Source of the DNA: an uncultured Collinsella sp.
GTDB lineage: Bacteria > Actinomycetota > Coriobacteriia > Coriobacteriales > Coriobacteriaceae
Length of the DNA stretch: 33,228 bases
Assembly: GCA_900766165.1 (NCBI GenBank)
Contig: CAAFUK010000041.1
Location: forward strand, 1-33,228
Direction of reading: 5' to 3'
This document shows positions 27,543 to 33,228 of this stretch, piece by piece. A program made the translations under genes and the position numbers. The number at the start of each line of letters is the position of its first letter. The stretch's first letter is position 1. The notes under the pieces were generated by a model, which saw only the letters and a program-made list of their open reading frames with translations, had not been told where the DNA came from and did no database searches.

Positions 27543-30500
27543 CCGGTAATCCGGTACTGCTGCCCGAGTACGGTTTCTACCTGGGTCATCTGAATGCCTA
27601 TAACCGTGATGGCTGGTCAACGACCTCGGGTCAGAAGAAGTGGGAGACCAAGGGCAGCAAGTCCTCGAGCAAGGAGGGCGACGTTAAGTACGAGTCTGGC
27701 ATGGCGACGGGCTACAAGCTCGACGGCACGCTTGCGGCCGAGACGCTCAACGGTGAGGGCCCCACGGTCGATACCGAGAACATGAAGGCGACCGATTTCG
27801 ACCGCCAATTCTCCGCCCAGCGGGTTATCGATGACTACGAGGACAACGACATGCCGCTCGGCTGGTTCCTGCCGAACGACGGATACGGTGCCGGCTATGG
27901 CCAGAACGGTTATTACAAGACCGGCGGCGTCAACTCCGACGGAACGAGTTCAGCCGAGCGCCTCAACGCCGTGCGTGCCAACGTCGACAACCTTAAGAAG
28001 TTTACCGAGTATGCTAACTCCAAGGGTGTGAGCACGGGTCTGTGGACCCAGTCTAACCTGGAGCCTGACAGCAACTCCGAGACCCCGTGGCATTTGCTTC
28101 GCGATTTCGACGCCGAGGTCAAGACGGGCGGCATTACCACCCTCAAGACCGACGTCGCTTGGGTGGGCTCTGGCTACTCCTTTGGCCTCAACGGCATCAA
28201 GACGGCCTACGATACGGTGACGACCGGCGCCAACAAGCGCCCCAACATCATCACGCTTGACGGCTGGGCCGGCACGCAGCGCTTTGGCGGCATCTGGACC
28301 GGCGATCAGTACGGCGGCAACTGGGAGTACATCCGCTTCCACATCCCCACGTATATCGGTCAGAGCCTCTCGGGCAACCCCAACATCGGCTCCGATATGG
28401 ACGGCATCTTTGGTGGCAGCCCCATCATCTCCGCGCGCGACTACCAGTGGAAGACGTTCACGCCCTCTATGCTCGACATGGACGGCTGGGGCACCTACCG
28501 CAAGTCGCCCATGACGCACGGCGATCCCTACACGGGCATTTCGCGCTTTTACCTCAAGCTCAAGGCGCAACTCATGCCCTATATCTACACGAGCGCGGCC
28601 TCGGCGGCCAACATCGACACGGGCAACGGCGATACCGGCCTGCCCATGATCCGCGCCATGCTGCTCTCCGACAACTCCGAGTACGCCGCAAGCACCTCGA
28701 CGCAGTATCAGTACATGTTCGGTGAGAACTTCCTGGTGGCACCGGTGTATCAGGATACCCAGGCAGATGAGAACGGCAACGACGTTCGCAATGGTATCTA
28801 CCTTCCCAACTACGGCACCGACGAGAATCCCACCATCTGGATTGACTACTTCTCGGGTAAGCAGTACCGCGGCGGCCAGGTCCTCAACAACTACGATGCT
28901 CCGCTTTGGAAGTTGCCACTCTTTGTTAAGGCCAACGCCATCGTGCCGATGTACGCCGAGAACAACAACCCCGAGGCCGTGACCGAGACTAACACCAAGG
29001 GCACCGATCGCAGCCAGCGTATCGTCGAGTTCTTCGCCACCGAGGGTGACGGCACCTTTACGCAGTACGAGGACGACGGCTCCTCCATCCAGAACAACAC
29101 GACCGAGGACGATGCCTACGGCACGATCGACAACATCTCCTACGGCGAGCACGTGAGCACCGTCTACAGCTCCAAGGCCACGGGCGGCACCGCCACCTTT
29201 ACCGCCGAGGCTTCGCAGGGTGGCTACAACGGCTACGACTCCAACCGCACCACGACCTTCGTGGCCAACGTGTCCGCCAAGCCTGCGAGCGTCATCGCCA
29301 AGAATGGCGGCACTGCGCTCAACGTGACCGAGGTCGACTCACAGGAGGCTTTCGACGCCGCGACCCCCGAGGCTGGCCAAGCGGTCTACTTCTACAACGA
29401 AAGCCCCAACCTCAACCACTACGGCAGCGATGCGGACAGCACCGAGGCCGAGAAGGGCGAGAGCTTCAACGACACTAAGATCACCACGAACCCCAAGGTC
29501 TACGTCAAGTTTGCGAAGACCGATGTCGCTGCAGCGGAGCAGACGCTCGAGCTGGGCGGTTTCGTGAACGCCGACGCCACGCTCGCGGCCGACCGCCTCA
29601 ACGAGAACCTCTCCGCACCCGCGAACCTTGCTGCCCCCGAGGACGCCACGACCCCCACGAGCATTAAGCTCACCTGGGGAAAGGTCGATGGTGCTACCTC
29701 CTACGACCTTAAGGTCGATGGCACCGTGTTCGCCGTGGGCGATGCAGCGGAATTCACGCATACCGATCTTGCCTACAATAGCAAGCACACCTACCAGATC
29801 CGTTCGCGCAACGCCGAGGGCTACTCCCGTTGGAGCGATGTGCTCGCGGCGAACTCCGCACTCGACCCATGGCGGAACGTGCCCGAGGCCGAGAAGATCA
29901 CCTGGGAGGGCTCGATCTACGGCAGCCATAAGGCCGATCTCGCCTTCGACCATGAGTTCCAGACGAGCGACGGCGGCTTCCACTCCGGCGGCAACGACCT
30001 GGGCAAGGCGCTCACCGTCGACTACGGCCGCGCCTACAAGCTCGACAAGCTCGAGTACTATCCGCGTACCGACGCCGGCAACGGCACTGTGACCAAGATG
30101 CGCATCGAGACGAGTCTCGACGGTGTCCATTGGACGAGCCAGGAGGTCGATTGGGAGCGCTCCGCCGCCTGCAAAACGGTGACGTTCGACGGCGCCGTGG
30201 CCGCACGCTACGTGCGTATGACGCCGCTCGCTTCGGTTGGTAACTTCTTCTCCGCGTCCGAGATCGCCATCTACAAGGCCGATGGTACGGACGGCTTTGC
30301 TGTGGGTTCCAACCTCAACAAGGCAACGATCTCCGATGGCGACTATTCCAACATGAAGAATTATCTGGGTCTCGAGAACCGCGAGCCCGATACCTCGACG
30401 TTCGACTCGCAGATTCGCGACCACTTTGCCGATCTCAACGGCAACGGGGTCTATGATGTCTACGACTACTCGTTTACCATGGCGGGGCTTGATGGCGGCA

Positions 30501-33127
30501 CCAAGCAGAAAGGCAAGGTCGCCGGCAAGCTCGCGGTGATTCCGAGCAAGACCGAGGTCGATGCCGGCGATGAGATCACCGTCGATGTCTATGCGGCCGA
30601 CGCCAAGAACGTCAACGCCCTGGGCGCGCTCGTCAACTTTAAGAGTGACCAGTTTGAGTTTGTGTCCGAGAGCATCTCGCAGGATGGTTCGACCGCCGGC
30701 ATGGAGAACCTGTCGCGCGAGAAGGTCCAGTTCGCGGACGGCACACAGACCATCAACCTCGCCTTTGCCAACCGCGGTGACGGCAAGCTCTACAACGGCA
30801 CTGGCGCGGTGGCGAGCTTCAAACTCAAGGCCAAGACGGCCGGCAAGGTTGAACTGCCCTCGACGTCTTGGCTCATCGGTCCGGCGTGCGATGCGCTCGA
30901 GTTTACGAGTGACGGTACCGTGACGATGCCGGACGTTCCGCAGCCCACGGTTGCCGAGTACGGTCAGGATGCCTTCAACATCACGATGACCAACGACGAG
31001 CTCACGACCGACGACGGTTCCAACGTCGAGAAGCTTATTCAGCAGAAGAGCTATAACGCGCTGTTCGATAACGATGAGGGCGACAACGGCTTTGAGTTCC
31101 TGTGGAACTGGAGCGGCAACTGGGACAGCGAGGGCAAGCTTCCGAGTTACGTGAAGCTTCCCACCACGATGACATTTGCCTTTAAGACACCATCGAAGCT
31201 CGATGCCGTTGAGGTCGTCAACCGCGACGGCGGTAACGGCACCGTGCAGAAGATCAAGGCCGTCGTGACGTTCGAGGATGGCTCGACCCAGGAGTTCGCG
31301 GGTGGGGAGTACGATTCCTTCCAGGCTCGCTACGCCTTTGGCCTCTCTGCCGAGAACAAGGGCAAGAAGGCGACTAAGGTCGAGATCACGCCGCTTGAGG
31401 CATCGGGTGACCAGATGCTCACACTGCGCGAGATCAACTTCAACTACACGCAGGGTGTCGAGGCCATCGAGGGTATCGAGCTGGGCAAGAACCAGACCGA
31501 GTTCTTTGAGGGCGACGTTACGCTCGTCGACGCTAAGGCCACGCCCGAGAGCGCCGGCTACCCCTATGTGACGGTCGAGAGCTCCGACTCCTCTGTGGTG
31601 AGCGTCTCCGCTGTTCAGGCCGGCGATAGCGTGAACTACTACTTGCGTGCCAACAAGGCCGGCAAGGCAACGATCACGGTGGCGTCAGTGCTCGACCCCT
31701 CCAAGACCGCATCCTATGAGGTCGAGGTCAAGGCTGGTGTCGACACCTCTGCGCTCATGGCGGCGCTTTCCAAGGCCGCGGGCTACAGCGAGTCCGTCTA
31801 CACCAAGGATTCTTATGCAGCTCTCACCGCTGCGGTCGAGGCGGCTCAGAAGCTTCTCGACGGCGGCCAGGGCAGCTATAGCAAGAAGGATGTCGCAGAC
31901 GCTACGACCAAGATCGAAAAGGCAATCGACGGCCTCAAGATGCGCCCCGTTGATGAGAAGAAGCTCATCAACACGCCCGAGAACCGCGAGAACGTCAAGG
32001 TGACCGGCTTCTCGAGCGAGGCCGACTATGAGGGCAGCAACGCCGTCAACGCTCTTGACGGCGATGAGCAGACGCTCTGGCACAGCGACTATGCTTATAA
32101 GACCGGTATGCCCCAGCACCTGACCGTCGACCTGGGCCGCGACTACGATCTCACCGACGTCACGTTCCTGCCGCGCCAGGACGGCGGCACGAACGGCGAT
32201 ATCTTTGAGGCCGAGGTGCTGGTCTCCGACACCGCCGACGGTTATGAGATGGGCACCGCCGCGTCGATGGGTACGTTTACCTTCGACAACGACGGCCGCG
32301 TGCTCACCGACCGTGGCGACTGGAAGCAGATGAGCTTTGGTGCCGCGCGCGGTCGCTACGTGACCGTCAAGGTGCTCCACGCCGGCGGTGGCAGCGTTGA
32401 CGCCTACTGCAGCATGGCGGAACTCAAGTTCTACGGTGCGGCCGTTCCCGATCCGGTGGCGAAGGACGACCTCACTGCCGCGATTGAAAAGGTTGATGCC
32501 GAGGTTGCAGCCGGCGACCTTAAGGCCAGTGACTACACCGAGGCTTCCTGGACCGCGTTCCAGAACGCCTTGGCGAGCGCCCGCGCCATTCTGAGCGACG
32601 AGAACGCCACGCAGGACGAGGTCGACCAGGCACTCAAGGCGCTCGAGGATGCCCGTGACGCGCTCGAGAAGACCCCGGTGACCCCAGTTGAGAACCCGAC
32701 CAAGAAACAGCTCAAGGCCCTGGTCAAGCAGGCGAAGGAGACTGACACCAAGGGAAAGACGGCCGAGTCCGTCAAGGCCCTGACGGATGCCATTACCTAC
32801 GCCGAGGATGTCTTGGGTGATGAGAATGCTTCCGACACCCAGCTCCAGGCGGCTTATGACCAGCTCAAGCTGGCCATCGAGGGCCTTAAGGATGCCGACT
32901 CCGGCAACCAGGGCGGTTCGGGCAACCAGGGTTCCGGCAATGGCTCGAACGGCGGCAGCCAGGCGGGCAAGCCCGCAGGCGACAAGGCCCAGGGCGGCAA
33001 GAAGAACGGTTCGGCGATCCCCGTTACTGGCGATCAAACGGCGGCAACTGTCGCGACTGTCGGTGGCCTTGGAGCCATCATCGCTGCGATCGGTGCCTTC
33101 TTCCACCGTCGCAATAAGGCTGAGTAG
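27539..33127 (+). CDS. GH31 glycosidase, 3' part: catalytic barrel, binding modules, wall anchor
   Basis: These 1862 codons carry the GH31 catalytic barrel; the nucleophile is likely D in LKTDVAW (28151) and the acid/base D in IWTGDQ (28304), 51 residues apart. Then in order: FN3 (~29610-29875), CBM32/discoidin (~29880-30290), dockerin-like EF-hand DLNGNGVYDVYDYSF (~30300-30490), cohesin-like (~30530-30940), a second discoidin-like domain (~30960-31460), BIG2-like (~31465-31730), FIVAR (~31740-31960), CBM32 (~31985-32450), two FIVARs (~32455-32890), a Gly/Asn/Ser linker, IPVTGD sorting motif (33017), membrane helix and basic tail. The KTDVAWVG and WTGD pattern resembles GH31 alpha-N-acetylgalactosaminidases of gut bacteria, so mucin-type O-glycans are a plausible substrate. 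This part alone lacks a signal peptide and a start site. Confidence 0.85.
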   Translation: MTGNPVLLPEYGFYLGHLNAYNRDGWSTTSGQKKWETKGSKSSSKEGDVKYESGMATGYKLDGTLAAETLNGEGPTVDTENMKATDFDRQFSAQRVIDDYEDNDMPLGWFLPNDGYGAGYGQNGYYKTGGVNSDGTSSAERLNAVRANVDNLKKFTEYANSKGVSTGLWTQSNLEPDSNSETPWHLLRDFDAEVKTGGITTLKTDVAWVGSGYSFGLNGIKTAYDTVTTGANKRPNIITLDGWAGTQRFGGIWTGDQYGGNWEYIRFHIPTYIGQSLSGNPNIGSDMDGIFGGSPIISARDYQWKTFTPSMLDMDGWGTYRKSPMTHGDPYTGISRFYLKLKAQLMPYIYTSAASAANIDTGNGDTGLPMIRAMLLSDNSEYAASTSTQYQYMFGENFLVAPVYQDTQADENGNDVRNGIYLPNYGTDENPTIWIDYFSGKQYRGGQVLNNYDAPLWKLPLFVKANAIVPMYAENNNPEAVTETNTKGTDRSQRIVEFFATEGDGTFTQYEDDGSSIQNNTTEDDAYGTIDNISYGEHVSTVYSSKATGGTATFTAEASQGGYNGYDSNRTTTFVANVSAKPASVIAKNGGTALNVTEVDSQEAFDAATPEAGQAVYFYNESPNLNHYGSDADSTEAEKGESFNDTKITTNPKVYVKFAKTDVAAAEQTLELGGFVNADATLAADRLNENLSAPANLAAPEDATTPTSIKLTWGKVDGATSYDLKVDGTVFAVGDAAEFTHTDLAYNSKHTYQIRSRNAEGYSRWSDVLAANSALDPWRNVPEAEKITWEGSIYGSHKADLAFDHEFQTSDGGFHSGGNDLGKALTVDYGRAYKLDKLEYYPRTDAGNGTVTKMRIETSLDGVHWTSQEVDWERSAACKTVTFDGAVAARYVRMTPLASVGNFFSASEIAIYKADGTDGFAVGSNLNKATISDGDYSNMKNYLGLENREPDTSTFDSQIRDHFADLNGNGVYDVYDYSFTMAGLDGGTKQKGKVAGKLAVIPSKTEVDAGDEITVDVYAADAKNVNALGALVNFKSDQFEFVSESISQDGSTAGMENLSREKVQFADGTQTINLAFANRGDGKLYNGTGAVASFKLKAKTAGKVELPSTSWLIGPACDALEFTSDGTVTMPDVPQPTVAEYGQDAFNITMTNDELTTDDGSNVEKLIQQKSYNALFDNDEGDNGFEFLWNWSGNWDSEGKLPSYVKLPTTMTFAFKTPSKLDAVEVVNRDGGNGTVQKIKAVVTFEDGSTQEFAGGEYDSFQARYAFGLSAENKGKKATKVEITPLEASGDQMLTLREINFNYTQGVEAIEGIELGKNQTEFFEGDVTLVDAKATPESAGYPYVTVESSDSSVVSVSAVQAGDSVNYYLRANKAGKATITVASVLDPSKTASYEVEVKAGVDTSALMAALSKAAGYSESVYTKDSYAALTAAVEAAQKLLDGGQGSYSKKDVADATTKIEKAIDGLKMRPVDEKKLINTPENRENVKVTGFSSEADYEGSNAVNALDGDEQTLWHSDYAYKTGMPQHLTVDLGRDYDLTDVTFLPRQDGGTNGDIFEAEVLVSDTADGYEMGTAASMGTFTFDNDGRVLTDRGDWKQMSFGAARGRYVTVKVLHAGGGSVDAYCSMAELKFYGAAVPDPVAKDDLTAAIEKVDAEVAAGDLKASDYTEASWTAFQNALASARAILSDENATQDEVDQALKALEDARDALEKTPVTPVENPTKKQLKALVKQAKETDTKGKTAESVKALTDAITYAEDVLGDENASDTQLQAAYDQLKLAIEGLKDADSGNQGGSGNQGSGNGSNGGSQAGKPAGDKAQGGKKNGSAIPVTGDQTAATVATVGGLGAIIAAIGAFFHRRNKAE

Positions 33128-33148
33128 TCCCAGCGACAACTAAGCAAA

Positions 33149-33190
33149 CGTGCCCGCCGTCCCACCCAAGGACGGTGGGCACGCTTTTTT
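33149..33190 (+). terminator. Terminator after the glycosidase
   Basis: A 14-bp stem (33149-33162 with 33170-33183, one G-T pair), 7-base loop, then a run of six T. Confidence 0.92.
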
Positions 33191-33205
33191 ATTTCAGCTA
33201 ACGTA

Positions 33206-33228
33206 AGATCGGAAGAGCACACGTCTGA
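33206..33228. other. Illumina adapter sequence at the contig end
   Basis: The last 23 bases begin AGATCGGAAGAGCACACG and match the start of the TruSeq read-1 adapter. On the minus strand it reads MCSSDL, a known sign of adapter carry-over. It is not genomic. Confidence 0.97.

Noticed and set aside
33034..33222. Minus-strand frame beginning MCSSDL
   Set aside because: The start lies in Illumina adapter sequence; this peptide is a known artefact.

Overview
The window looks like one end-to-end contig from a high-GC Gram-positive gut bacterium, most likely a Collinsella-like member of the Coriobacteriia. This rests on the strong G/C third-position bias, the sortase-type surface anchors, the large multimodular gut glycosidase and the general look of the proteins; no 16S gene is present, so the genus is an inference. 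The last 23 bases (33206-33228) match the start of the Illumina TruSeq adapter, so the right edge is an assembly end and not genomic sequence.

Layout. 1-143: a long perfect inverted repeat. 144-558: a tRNA-Ile(GAT)/tRNA-Ala(TGC)/tRNA-Ile(GAT) cluster with promoter and terminator. 701-4087: a DUF151 protein, a small membrane protein, an unknown acidic protein and the ribosome-associated GTPase typA/bipA. 4158-7311 (minus strand): a bactofilin-like membrane protein, a TRIC-family membrane protein, and a PD-(D/E)XK-like (DUF559-type) protein flanked on both sides by copies of a ~70-bp hairpin element. 7539-8002: a triple stem-loop, a 3' tRNA-Ser fragment, and a minus-strand pair of tRNA-Ser genes with promoter and terminator. 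8463-23186: mostly core genes, namely rpsF-ssb-rpsR-rplI, dnaB, purA, purD, a Nudix hydrolase, an ABC exporter, an unknown membrane protein, and carA-carB. 23187-33190: an accessory stretch with a relic of a sortase-anchored surface protein, two long inverted repeats, a DUF4143 ATPase, a Phd/RelE-type toxin-antitoxin pair, a 204-bp element with 24-bp terminal inverted repeats, a regulatory-looking low-GC stretch, and a giant cell-wall-anchored GH31 glycosidase broken by a one-base frameshift.

How the parts work together. rpsF-ssb-rpsR-rplI-dnaB couples ribosomal proteins to replication proteins. purA and purD serve purine synthesis. carAB makes carbamoyl phosphate for pyrimidines and arginine, and its mRNA carries a good PyrR-binding hairpin directly in front of the carA ribosome-binding site, which suggests translational control by uridine nucleotides. 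The glycosidase (signal peptide, GH31, FN3, CBM32s, dockerin-like and cohesin-like modules, FIVARs, IPVTG anchor) would work at the cell surface on host or dietary glycans; its active-site spacing fits the alpha-N-acetylgalactosaminidase-like branch of GH31.

The least explained signals are the hairpin twins around the nuclease-like gene, the structured leader of the ABC exporter, the promoter-embedded palindrome of the DUF4143 ATPase, the 204-bp inverted-repeat element, and the three long intergenic inverted repeats.
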